From positions 62,001 to 126,000 of the forward strand of contig JAZNHR010000025.1 in the NCBI GenBank assembly GCA_045577075.1: 64,000 nucleotides of DNA, in the 5' to 3' direction. This document shows, piece after piece, positions 14,870 through 23,193 of the stretch (position 1 is its first letter; each line of letters starts with the position of its first letter). The position numbers and the translations under genes are program-made. A model generated the notes under the pieces. That model saw only the letters and a list, made by a program, of their open reading frames with translations, was not told the origin of the DNA and did not search any database. This DNA is from SIG447 sp045577075. Its GTDB lineage: Bacteria; Bacillota; Clostridia; UMGS1883; UMGS1540.

Positions 14870-15901
14870 ATGAACGAGAAAATTGCACAGATGCGGCAAA
14901 CGATTACCGAGGAGCTTTCCGCGAGTCTTGGAAGAGAAGGCTTTGCGAAGCTTCGGGAGCGGTTTTTAAGCCGCAGTGGCGAAATCCCGAATCTCATGAA
15001 GGAAATGAAAAACATTCCGAAGGAGGACAGACCTGCTTTCGGTAAAATCGTCAACGAGTTTAAAGTATGGGCAGAAGAAAAGTTTGACGAGGTGGACGAA
15101 GCCATCAAAAAGGCAGACCTTGCCGCGAAAAACGCAAGCGAAGCGGTGGACGTTACCATGCCTGCCTCTAAAAATGAAACAGGGTCTCTGCATCCCGTTA
15201 CCATTACGAAAAACGAGATTATTTCCATTTTCCAGGGCATGGGCTTTGATGTGTTTGAAGGCCCGGAAATTGAAACCGATTACTATAACTTTACGGCACT
15301 GAATGTGCCCGAGGACCATCCGGCGCGCGCGGAGCAGGACACCTTTTATATTACCGAAAAGATTTTACTCCGCACCCAGACTTCTCCCGGACAGGTACGC
15401 ACCATGGAGGCAAAAAAGCCCCCCATTAAAGTGCTGAGCCCCGGCAGAGTTTTCCGTTCGGACTATGATGCGACCCACTCGCCCATGTTCCACCAGATGG
15501 AAGGGCTTGTGGTAGACAAAAACATTTCCGTCTGTGACCTTTATGGCATGCTGGACCTCCTTGCCAAAAAGATTTTCTCCAGCGACACGAAAACAAGACT
15601 GCGCCCGTCCTTCTTCCCATTCACCGAGCCCAGCGTGGAAGTTGACGTTACCTGCTGTGAATGTGGCGGTAAAGGCTGTAAGCTTTGTAAGGGCACGGGC
15701 TGGATTGAAGTTCTTGGCGGCGGGATTGTAAACCGCGTCGTTTTGGAAAACTGCGGTATTGACCCGGAAGAATATTCCGGCCTTGCCTTCGGCATTGGTA
15801 TTGACAGAATTGCCATGCTCAAATACGGCATCAACAACATTCACATTCTGTTTGATAACGATATCAGAACGCTGCGCCAGTTCCGGCAAGAACAGAGATA
15901 G
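14870..15901 (+). CDS. pheS: Phenylalanyl-tRNA synthetase alpha subunit
   Basis: Catalytic class II subunit of the alpha2-beta2 enzyme that charges tRNA-Phe. 343 residues. N-terminal coiled coil about 1-90. Class II motif 1 lies around MGFDVFEGPEIETDYYNF, motif 2 around GRVFRSDYDATHSPMFHQ, and motif 3 GLAFGIGIDRIAMLKYG near 300. AGGAGG precedes ATG 14870. Controlled by the T-box directly upstream; pheT follows after 11 bases. Confidence 0.97.
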   Translation: MNEKIAQMRQTITEELSASLGREGFAKLRERFLSRSGEIPNLMKEMKNIPKEDRPAFGKIVNEFKVWAEEKFDEVDEAIKKADLAAKNASEAVDVTMPASKNETGSLHPVTITKNEIISIFQGMGFDVFEGPEIETDYYNFTALNVPEDHPARAEQDTFYITEKILLRTQTSPGQVRTMEAKKPPIKVLSPGRVFRSDYDATHSPMFHQMEGLVVDKNISVCDLYGMLDLLAKKIFSSDTKTRLRPSFFPFTEPSVEVDVTCCECGGKGCKLCKGTGWIEVLGGGIVNRVVLENCGIDPEEYSGLAFGIGIDRIAMLKYGINNIHILFDNDIRTLRQFRQEQR

Positions 15902-15912
15902 GGGGTAATGAG

Positions 15913-18309
15913 ATGAAAGCACCACTGAGTTGGCTTCGTGATTATGTAGATATTGATATACCGGTAGAAGAATTACAAGAAAAGCTTTTCTCCAGCGGCT
16001 TTGAGGTAGAAGAACTGATTTACCTCGGTGAGGAAGTTACGAAATGTGTTGTGGGACAGATTACCCACATTGAAAAGCATCAGGATTCGGACCACCTCCA
16101 GATTTGTCGCCTCGATTGTGGCGACGAATACGGCCGCGAATTGCAAATTGTTACGGGCGCGGATAATGTATTTGTAGGTGCCAAAGTCCCTGTGGCTCTG
16201 GATGGGTCTACCCTTGCCGGTGGCATCAAGATTAAAAAAGGCAAGCTCCGGGGCGTAGAATCAAACGGCATGCTTTGCTCGGGAGAAGAACTCGGCATTG
16301 ACGGGAACTGGTACGAGGGCGCCGACGTTTACGGTATTTTGATTTTAGAGGACAGCGCACCCATTGGGGAAGATATCCGAAAAATTGTAGGGCTTGACGA
16401 TTACGTGTTTGATATTTCCATCACCGCAAACCGGCCGGATTGCCAGTCTATTCTTGGCCTGGCACGGGAAATTGCTGCCATTTTGAATCGACCCGTGAAA
16501 ATGCCGGATCTGTCTTATACGGCACACAAAGAAGCGAATGATGATGCAATTCAAGTAAAAGTACAGGCACCGGATTTATGCCCTCGGTATATTGCCCACT
16601 ATGTCCGCGATGTAAAAATCGAACAATCACCGCTTTGGATGCGGAAACGCTTGGCACTCGTAGGCCTTAGCGCCATCAGCAATATTGTAGACATCACAAA
16701 CTTTATTTTGATGGAGCTTGGGCAGCCCATGCACGCCTTTGACCTAGAGGACCTCGACGGCAAAACCATTGATGTCCGTCGTGCCAAAAACGGTGAAAAA
16801 ATTACAACGCTGGACGAGAAAGAATTTACCTTAAACGAAAATAATCTCGTCATCTGTGACGCCAACCGTCCCGTTGCTCTCGCCGGCATTATGGGCGGTC
16901 TGAACAGTGAAATTAAAGATAGTACGAAGGACGTGGTATTTGAGTCGGCAAAGTTTGCAAGAGACAGCGTTCGAAAAACATCCAGAAGCCTTGGCCAGTC
17001 CTCCGATTCCAGCGCAAAGTTCTGCAAAGGCGTGGACGAATATACAACGCAGTGCGCCATAAAGCGTGCCCTCCACCTTGTGGAAGAGCTTGGATGCGGC
17101 ACCGTTTCCGAAACGGGTTATGAAATTGCGGCGAAGGAAATCCAGCCCAAAGTTATCAAAACCACATACGGGAAAATCAATAAAGTTTTGGGCATTACCG
17201 TGCCGAGCGAAAAAATCGTGGACATTTTAAGAAGTCTCGAATTTTCCGTTGAAACAGCGGGAGAGAATTTAACGGTTACGGCACCCCTTTATAGAGAAGA
17301 TGTTTTCGGCTATGAGGATTTGGCGGAAGAAGTGATTCGTCTTTACGGCTATGACCATATAAAGCCCCAGATGCTCTCTTTTGCGGCGGTAACAAACGGC
17401 GGCCTCTCCTTGGCACAGAAGCTGGAGCTGAAGGCGAAAAGTGCGCTTACAAAGCAGGGCGCGTTTGAAACGGTAACCTTTAGCTTCTATTCCCCGAAGG
17501 AACTGGATATGCTTCGCTTGCCTGCGGACAGCCCCCTTCGAAACGCCATTCGCATTGATAATCCCATCAGTGAACATTATTCTATTATGTGTACAACACT
17601 TGTGCCTAATATTATAAATATAATGGTGAAGAACTTTAAAAACGGCAATGACGAAGGCAGATTCTTTGAACTTGCAAACGTGTATATTGCCGAGTCCCTG
17701 CCCCTTACCAAATTACCGGCAGAAAACAAGACGATTGCCATCGGCGCCTATGGAGACAGCGAGGACTTCTTCAAGGTCAAGGGCATTATAGAAGGTCTTG
17801 CAGACGAATTCAACCTTTCCTTTACCTACCGGAAAGCGGAAAAACCCTTCCTGCACCCGGGCATGACCGCAGAAATCCTTTGTGGCGACACAGTTGTGGG
17901 CTACCTTGGCAAGCTTGCCTATGAGGTGTGCGAGGAAATTTCCCTCGGCAAGGACGCATTCGTGGCGGAAATTAGCTACGAAGAACTGAAAAAACACTTT
18001 AAAGCTAACATGAAATACGCACCCCTTCCCAAATTCCCCGATGTTGTGCGTGACTTTGCCTTTGTCTGCGACGAAGGGATTACTTGCGGCGAAATTGAAG
18101 CGGCAATCCGTTCTGCCTCTAAGAACGTTTTGGATATTCGCCTTTTCGATATTTTCCGCGGTAAGCAGATTGGCGAAGGCAAAAAGAGTATGGCATATAC
18201 CGTGACGCTCCGCGCAGGCGAAAAGGCACTGGAAGATGGGGCTGTTACAAAGATTACGGACAGAATTTTAAAAACACTCGAAAAGGAGCTGGGCGCAGTA
18301 CTGCGCTAA
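15913..18309 (+). CDS. pheT: Phenylalanyl-tRNA synthetase beta subunit
   Basis: Non-catalytic partner of PheS with tRNA-binding and editing functions. 798 residues, normal length. N-terminal EMAP-type tRNA-binding domain about 40-150 (KHQDSDHLQICRLDCG), B3/B4 editing domain about 210-390, B5 region near 400-475, catalytic-like core, and a C-terminal ferredoxin-fold anticodon-binding domain about 705-798. The stop is only 7 bases before the next gene, with no terminator. Confidence 0.97.
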   Translation: MKAPLSWLRDYVDIDIPVEELQEKLFSSGFEVEELIYLGEEVTKCVVGQITHIEKHQDSDHLQICRLDCGDEYGRELQIVTGADNVFVGAKVPVALDGSTLAGGIKIKKGKLRGVESNGMLCSGEELGIDGNWYEGADVYGILILEDSAPIGEDIRKIVGLDDYVFDISITANRPDCQSILGLAREIAAILNRPVKMPDLSYTAHKEANDDAIQVKVQAPDLCPRYIAHYVRDVKIEQSPLWMRKRLALVGLSAISNIVDITNFILMELGQPMHAFDLEDLDGKTIDVRRAKNGEKITTLDEKEFTLNENNLVICDANRPVALAGIMGGLNSEIKDSTKDVVFESAKFARDSVRKTSRSLGQSSDSSAKFCKGVDEYTTQCAIKRALHLVEELGCGTVSETGYEIAAKEIQPKVIKTTYGKINKVLGITVPSEKIVDILRSLEFSVETAGENLTVTAPLYREDVFGYEDLAEEVIRLYGYDHIKPQMLSFAAVTNGGLSLAQKLELKAKSALTKQGAFETVTFSFYSPKELDMLRLPADSPLRNAIRIDNPISEHYSIMCTTLVPNIINIMVKNFKNGNDEGRFFELANVYIAESLPLTKLPAENKTIAIGAYGDSEDFFKVKGIIEGLADEFNLSFTYRKAEKPFLHPGMTAEILCGDTVVGYLGKLAYEVCEEISLGKDAFVAEISYEELKKHFKANMKYAPLPKFPDVVRDFAFVCDEGITCGEIEAAIRSASKNVLDIRLFDIFRGKQIGEGKKSMAYTVTLRAGEKALEDGAVTKITDRILKTLEKELGAVLR

Positions 18310-18316
18310 GAAGGCT

Positions 18317-18868
18317 ATGAAGTACACAATGACCATTGCAGGGCAAAGCCGTGCGTTGCCCCTTTGCCCTTTAAATGAAAACCTTTATATCGGTGCCTTT
18401 GTGATGTTTGGGGATGTGGAGCTGACTACTGCCTCTGCCACCGCACTTCTTGAAAAAGCGCCGGACTTTGACGTTTTGGTCACGGCAGAATCGAAAGGGA
18501 TTCCCCTCTGCTATGAAATGGCACGGCAAAGTGGAAAGCCGTATGTGGTAGCGAGAAAGGGCGCAAAGCTTTACATGGAGGATATTCTTAGGGCCGAAGT
18601 GCAGTCGATTACCACAAAGGGCGTGCAGACCTTATGCATCGGCAAAAAAGAGCGAGAAACCATGAAAGACAGACGTGTTTTGATTGTGGATGATGTAATC
18701 AGCACCGGCGCATCCCTCGCCGTCGTCGAAAAACTTGTGGAGGCGGCAGGTGGCACGATTGTAGGCAAAATGGCGGTGCTTGCGGAAGGCGATGCTATAT
18801 CGCGAGAAGATATATTGTATCTGGAAGAATTGCCGCTTTTTGACGGCAAAGGGAATCCGTTATCATGA
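18317..18868 (+). CDS. Phosphoribosyltransferase-family protein
   Basis: Type I phosphoribosyltransferase fold, 183 residues. The PRPP-binding signature RRVLIVDDVISTGASL is at about 119-134, and AESKGIPLCYEMARQ resembles the purine-PRT segment of the Apt group. The base specificity is not readable; an adenine or xanthine PRT-like enzyme or a binding-only protein are all possible. It starts 7 bases after pheT, so T-box read-through probably transcribes it. Its stop overlaps the next start as ATGA, indicating translational coupling. Confidence 0.85.
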   Translation: MKYTMTIAGQSRALPLCPLNENLYIGAFVMFGDVELTTASATALLEKAPDFDVLVTAESKGIPLCYEMARQSGKPYVVARKGAKLYMEDILRAEVQSITTKGVQTLCIGKKERETMKDRRVLIVDDVISTGASLAVVEKLVEAAGGTIVGKMAVLAEGDAISREDILYLEELPLFDGKGNPLS

Positions 18869-20331
18869 GTAAAAAAAGAAAGGGCACAAAGGGACTTGTC
18901 CCTGCGCCCGAATATGAAGCATTTTTGCACAGAATTTTATATCGGACCGAACTTCCCAAAAAGGAAACAAAGGCGCTGAAAGAGGACTTTTTGCGCCTTT
19001 TTGCCTTTTATACCGGGCAGGGTATGACCGCATGCGAAATTGAGAAACGGGTGGGGGACGATATCCTCGGGGACTTTTATCGGCCGGCGTCCCCTCATCT
19101 TTGGTATCGGCTGGATAGCGCCGCAAAGGTTTACCCCCTTTCCATGACCCATACGAAGCAGACCGTATTTCGCGTGTCCGCTTACATGAAAGACGCTGTG
19201 GTGCCGGCAGTACTGCAGGTGGCACTTCTCTCTGTTTTGAAGCGGTATCCCCTTTTTGCAACAGCAATGAAGCGCGGCGTATTCTGGCATTACTTTGATG
19301 CTGTGCGGTGCCGCTTTTCCGTGCGCGAAGAAAAGGAGCCACCTTGCTCGTCCATCTTCCTCGGTGGTAGGCAGACGCCCTGTTTTCAGGTGCTTTATTA
19401 TAAAAATAGAATTTCTCTGGAGATTTTCCATGTCTTGACGGACGGGACAGGGGCGATGGTGTTCCTAAAAAGTCTTGTCAAGGAATACTTACGGCTTTTG
19501 GGCTTTTCGGTTGCGGAAAGCCTGCCGTCACTTACGGAAACACCCCACAGAGAGGAAACAGAAAATGCTTTTTCCCGTGCCGAAAAACAGAAAAAGGGAA
19601 CAGGCTTCCTCCAGCACATGGCACTCCAGCCCGGGAAAGGCAAGAAAAAGCGGAAGGAAGCGCGCGTTTTGCATTTTATTATGCCCACAGCCGAGCTCCT
19701 CGCCGCGGCAAAACGGGAAGAGGCAACGGTGACGACTTACCTGACAAGCTGTATTTTAAAGGCGGTATGGCACACGGCGGAATTTGCAGGGGAGAATGAG
19801 AGAATACAGGTACAGGTACCTGTTAACATGCGGCAGTTTTACCCGACGCGCTCCCTTCGTAACTTTTCCCTCTATGCCGTCATTTGCGTTCCCTTCAGCA
19901 TGGAAGAACGAAGCGAAATGCTAAAGGAAACAAAAGCACAGCTTGGGGCGCAGACAACGCCCGAGTCTTTGGCTCGGATGCTTTATAGTGCCAACCAAAT
20001 GGCAACAAACCCCTTTGTCCGCATAATGCCGCTGGGGCTTAAAGGGTACGTGCTGAAAAAGGTGTACGGTGTTTTGGGGGAGAGTGTACTTTCTGCCACC
20101 CTTTCCAATCTCGGCAAAGTGGAAGAAGATTTCGGCGACCATGTTCAGTTTTTTGATTTTGTGCTTGGGAAAACGAGCAGTCAAAATATAAAATGCACCT
20201 TGGTGTCCTATGGGGATACAGCGGTGCTGACGGTCACGGATGCCCTTCGGGACAGCCGTTTTCAGGAAAGCCTTGCGCGCAGCCTTCGCGAAAGCGACGT
20301 TTCGTTTTATATTGAGGGGGTGGCAAGATGA
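18865..20331 (+). CDS. Acyltransferase of the condensation / alcohol-acetyltransferase superfamily
   Basis: 488 residues. A histidine-aspartate motif HVLTDGTGA (HxxxDG type) sits near residue 190, the catalytic signature of the chloramphenicol-acetyltransferase-like superfamily (NRPS condensation domains, wax-ester synthases, alcohol acetyltransferases). Later motifs VPVNMRQFYPTRSLRNFSLY and LSNLGKV also fit this fold. No signal peptide is visible. It is coupled by ATGA overlaps to the PRT before and the zinc-ribbon membrane protein after. The substrate is unknown; coupling to a membrane protein suggests acylation of a lipid or envelope molecule, which is inference. Confidence 0.78.
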   Translation: MSKKRKGTKGLVPAPEYEAFLHRILYRTELPKKETKALKEDFLRLFAFYTGQGMTACEIEKRVGDDILGDFYRPASPHLWYRLDSAAKVYPLSMTHTKQTVFRVSAYMKDAVVPAVLQVALLSVLKRYPLFATAMKRGVFWHYFDAVRCRFSVREEKEPPCSSIFLGGRQTPCFQVLYYKNRISLEIFHVLTDGTGAMVFLKSLVKEYLRLLGFSVAESLPSLTETPHREETENAFSRAEKQKKGTGFLQHMALQPGKGKKKRKEARVLHFIMPTAELLAAAKREEATVTTYLTSCILKAVWHTAEFAGENERIQVQVPVNMRQFYPTRSLRNFSLYAVICVPFSMEERSEMLKETKAQLGAQTTPESLARMLYSANQMATNPFVRIMPLGLKGYVLKKVYGVLGESVLSATLSNLGKVEEDFGDHVQFFDFVLGKTSSQNIKCTLVSYGDTAVLTVTDALRDSRFQESLARSLRESDVSFYIEGVAR

Positions 20332-20984
20332 GAGAATGCTTGGCCTGTAAAGCGCGAATCGGCGATAGCTTTTCCGTTTGCCCCATTTGCGGCTTAAAAC
20401 AGGATAATCCGGACCCGCAAGCGGCCTTTTATCCCAAAGCACGAAAGACCGGCACCCTCTTTTTCTGGCGCAGGCTCTTGGCGTTTTTTCTCTGGCTCGG
20501 CACTTTAGCGGCGGTCGTTGTCAACCTCTTCGTTGGCGGCGCACCGTGGTCGGTGTATGTGGTTTTGAGTGCGTATACACTTTGGGTCTGGTTTTTGTCT
20601 TTGGAGACGGCAGAGATTAGCCTGATTGGCCGTATTCTTTCCGGAAGCGTTGCAATCGGCATTCTCCTTTGGGGGATTGAATACTTGACAAAGTCCGGCA
20701 CATGGGCGACGGAAATTGTCATTCCGCTGGTGCTTTTTGCGGGCCTTCTGGTGTCTACTGTTCTATATTTCTCTGCGTTTCGTCGGTACCGGGCACAGTT
20801 TCTGCCCATGTTTGGCGTTGCCCTTATTTCTCTTGTGGCGGTTATTTTAGGCACATGGGGTATTTTGCCCATGCGTTGGCCGCTTGTGATGCTGTCCGCG
20901 TTTTCTGCAGCGGCAATTTTGGCCGTATTTTTCGCGTTTCGGAAAACGGTCCTTGCGGAATGCAAGAAAAAAATGCATCTGTAA
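20328..20984 (+). CDS. Zinc-ribbon membrane protein (DUF6320-like)
   Basis: 218 residues. The N-terminal zinc ribbon CLACK...CPICG (Cys4, Cys7, Cys18, Cys21) is followed by about six transmembrane segments from residue 43 to the end and a basic tail. I recognise the arrangement as the DUF6320 type, which I recall next to alcohol-acetyltransferase-like genes in Clostridia. It overlaps the acyltransferase by ATGA. The function is unknown; it may anchor or supply that enzyme at the membrane. Confidence 0.75.
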   Translation: MRECLACKARIGDSFSVCPICGLKQDNPDPQAAFYPKARKTGTLFFWRRLLAFFLWLGTLAAVVVNLFVGGAPWSVYVVLSAYTLWVWFLSLETAEISLIGRILSGSVAIGILLWGIEYLTKSGTWATEIVIPLVLFAGLLVSTVLYFSAFRRYRAQFLPMFGVALISLVAVILGTWGILPMRWPLVMLSAFSAAAILAVFFAFRKTVLAECKKKMHL

Positions 20985-21045
20985 GGGGAGCGTATGTAAA
21001 AGGGAACGGGGAGAAGATATTTCTGAATCAATTGCAAAGTAACTA

Positions 21046-21074
21046 TTGCTATTTTTATCTTCGTTTGGTATAAT
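21046..21074 (+). promoter_or_regulatory. Promoter of the SGNH hydrolase cassette
   Basis: TTGCTA (21046-21051), 17-base spacer, TATAAT (21069-21074), about 27 bases before the start codon. Confidence 0.7.
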
Positions 21075-21100
21075 ATCGGGTAGAAGAAAGGAGGAACTAT

Positions 21101-22135
21101 ATGAAGCTCACTACAAAACAGATTCAAGAAATCACCCTTGGTGCCGTTCGCTTTGAAGAAACGGAAAAAGGCATCGCATTTTATCGTTTTACGAAAGAAC
21201 AAAGCGAGTGGTATGCACAGGTGAATGAAAATTTTTACATAAAGTCACTTTCGCCCGCAGGCGTAAAGCTTTCTTTTAAAACGGACAGCGAAAGTCTTTC
21301 TCTGAAACTGGAGACGATGGAAAGTGTATCGCGTTGGTATTTTTCGGTGGATGTTTTCAGTGACGGAAAGCTACTCGGCTACATTGACAACATTGGAGAA
21401 AAACCGCTTCCCGCGAATTATGCGTTTATGGATCGGACGGATGAAAATTATTCCCCAAAGCCCGGTACATATTTTAAAAAATTTGCATTGGGCACGGGTG
21501 AAAAAACCGTATGTGTGCACCTGCCCTGGTCTACACAAATTTTTCTGTCGGAAATGGAACTGGATGACGGCGCTTTTATAGAAGCCGTAAAACCCGATAA
21601 GAAAGCACTCGTATTCGGGGACTCTATTACCCATGGCTATGATGCCCTTCGTCCGTCAAATCGTTATCCGGCAAAGCTTTGCGCTTTGCTTGATGCGGAA
21701 GAAATCAATAAGGCCATCGGCGGCGAGAAGTTCAAGCCCGAGCTTGCGGCCATGGGGGACGATTTTGTGCCGGATTTCATAACCGTTGCCTACGGCACGA
21801 ACGACTGGGGTGGCAGCGAGAAGGAAGTTTTTCGTGCGGACTGTAAAGCGTTTTACGAAAATTTGCGAAAAAGCTATCCCAATACAAAAATTTTTGCCAT
21901 TACACCCGTCTGGCGAAAAGATAAGGATGAAGAAACAGCTTGCGGGCCTTTTGAAACGGCAGAAACATTCATCCGCGAAGCCGTGGAAAATCTGGATAAT
22001 GTAACGGTTATTTCCGGAATGGACCTTGTGCCATGGGATGAGAATCTTTACGGAGACCTGCGGCTGCATCCGAATGACGAGGGCTTTGCCCTTTATTTTG
22101 AAAATTTGTATCAAGAAATCAGCAAAAAAATTTAA
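21101..22135 (+). CDS. SGNH/GDSL-family hydrolase with N-terminal beta domain
   Basis: Probable esterase, 344 residues. Block I GDSITHGYD (Ser near 175), block II glycine in KAIGGEK, block III YGTNDWGG, and block V DLRLHPND with the Asp-His pair near 325. The first 160 residues look like a beta-sandwich carbohydrate-binding part, as in carbohydrate esterases that remove acetyl groups from sugars. No signal peptide is visible, so it likely acts in the cytoplasm on imported or stored sugar. AAAGGAGG precedes ATG 21101. Leads a cassette with an oxidoreductase and an ABC exporter. Confidence 0.88.
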   Translation: MKLTTKQIQEITLGAVRFEETEKGIAFYRFTKEQSEWYAQVNENFYIKSLSPAGVKLSFKTDSESLSLKLETMESVSRWYFSVDVFSDGKLLGYIDNIGEKPLPANYAFMDRTDENYSPKPGTYFKKFALGTGEKTVCVHLPWSTQIFLSEMELDDGAFIEAVKPDKKALVFGDSITHGYDALRPSNRYPAKLCALLDAEEINKAIGGEKFKPELAAMGDDFVPDFITVAYGTNDWGGSEKEVFRADCKAFYENLRKSYPNTKIFAITPVWRKDKDEETACGPFETAETFIREAVENLDNVTVISGMDLVPWDENLYGDLRLHPNDEGFALYFENLYQEISKKI

Positions 22136-22155
22136 AAGTGTAAAGGAGAATGAAC

Positions 22156-23193
22156 ATGAAAATTCGTTGGGGTATTATCGGATGTGGTGGCATTGCAAGA
22201 AAGAGAACGATTCCCGGTCTTATGATGGCAGAAAATGCGGAGCTTGTAGCCGTTATGGACACAAACGCTACTTTTGCGGAGGAAGTAAAGACGGAATTTG
22301 GCGCAAAGTACGCGTTTTCCGATTTAGAGTCGCTCCTCGCTTTAGAGGAAGTAGACGCCGTATACATTGCAACGCCTGTCTTTTGCCATAAGGATCAGGT
22401 CATTGCTGCGGCAGACCACGGAAAGCACATTTTGCTGGAAAAGCCCATGGCAATGACGAGCAAAGATGCAGAAGAAATTAGGGACTACTGCGAGGAAAAG
22501 GGCGTTCGCCTTTCTATCGGCTTTATGATGCGCTTCCATGCCTATCATGAAGAAGCAAAACGCCTCATTGAAGAAGGCGTAATCGGAAATGTTGTCTCTA
22601 TCCGTTCTCAGTTTTCCTGCTGGTATCCGGATATGGGCGAATGGCGACAGGATAAGGCAAAATCCGGCGGTGGTTCACTTGTGGATATGGGTGTGCATTG
22701 TATTGATCTTGCACAGTACATCACAGGCCTTCGAGCCAAAGAAGTAGCGGCATTTTGCGAAACCCAGACCTTCTCGTATACGGTAGACGACAGCGCAAGC
22801 GTGCTGATGAAAATGGATAACGGTGCCCTTTGCGTCATCGAATCTAACTTTAATATTCCTGATGATGCCGTCACCGGCAAAATTGAAATATATGGTACTA
22901 AGGGCAGCATTCGTGCAGACGGCACCCTCGGGCAGGAAGAACTAGGTACAATCCAGGTGTTCCGGAGCGATGATAGCCGTGGCTATGACCCTACGCAGGA
23001 ATTTATTGACATTGTGCCCATGGAAGTAAATGTTTCTACAGGCAATATGTATACAAAAGAAGTGGAACGCTTCGGCGAGGCGATTGTTAGTGGCACGCCG
23101 TCCCCTGCTTCGGCAGAGGATGCGATTTTCGTCCAGAAAATCGTAGAGGCCGCGTATCGCTCCAGTGAAGAAAAGCGTTTTGTAACGGTATAA
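22156..23193 (+). CDS. Gfo/Idh/MocA-family oxidoreductase
   Basis: NAD(P)-dependent sugar or inositol dehydrogenase family, 345 residues. Rossmann motif WGIIGCGGIARKR at the N-terminus, the EKPMAM motif with catalytic Lys near residue 96, and GGGSLVDMGVHCIDLAQY with the conserved His near 180. The substrate is not readable; the neighbouring SGNH hydrolase fits carbohydrate metabolism. ATG 22156 has AAAGGAG 7 bases upstream; the ATG six bases earlier abuts that site. Its stop overlaps the next start by one base. Confidence 0.92.
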   Translation: MKIRWGIIGCGGIARKRTIPGLMMAENAELVAVMDTNATFAEEVKTEFGAKYAFSDLESLLALEEVDAVYIATPVFCHKDQVIAAADHGKHILLEKPMAMTSKDAEEIRDYCEEKGVRLSIGFMMRFHAYHEEAKRLIEEGVIGNVVSIRSQFSCWYPDMGEWRQDKAKSGGGSLVDMGVHCIDLAQYITGLRAKEVAAFCETQTFSYTVDDSASVLMKMDNGALCVIESNFNIPDDAVTGKIEIYGTKGSIRADGTLGQEELGTIQVFRSDDSRGYDPTQEFIDIVPMEVNVSTGNMYTKEVERFGEAIVSGTPSPASAEDAIFVQKIVEAAYRSSEEKRFVTV

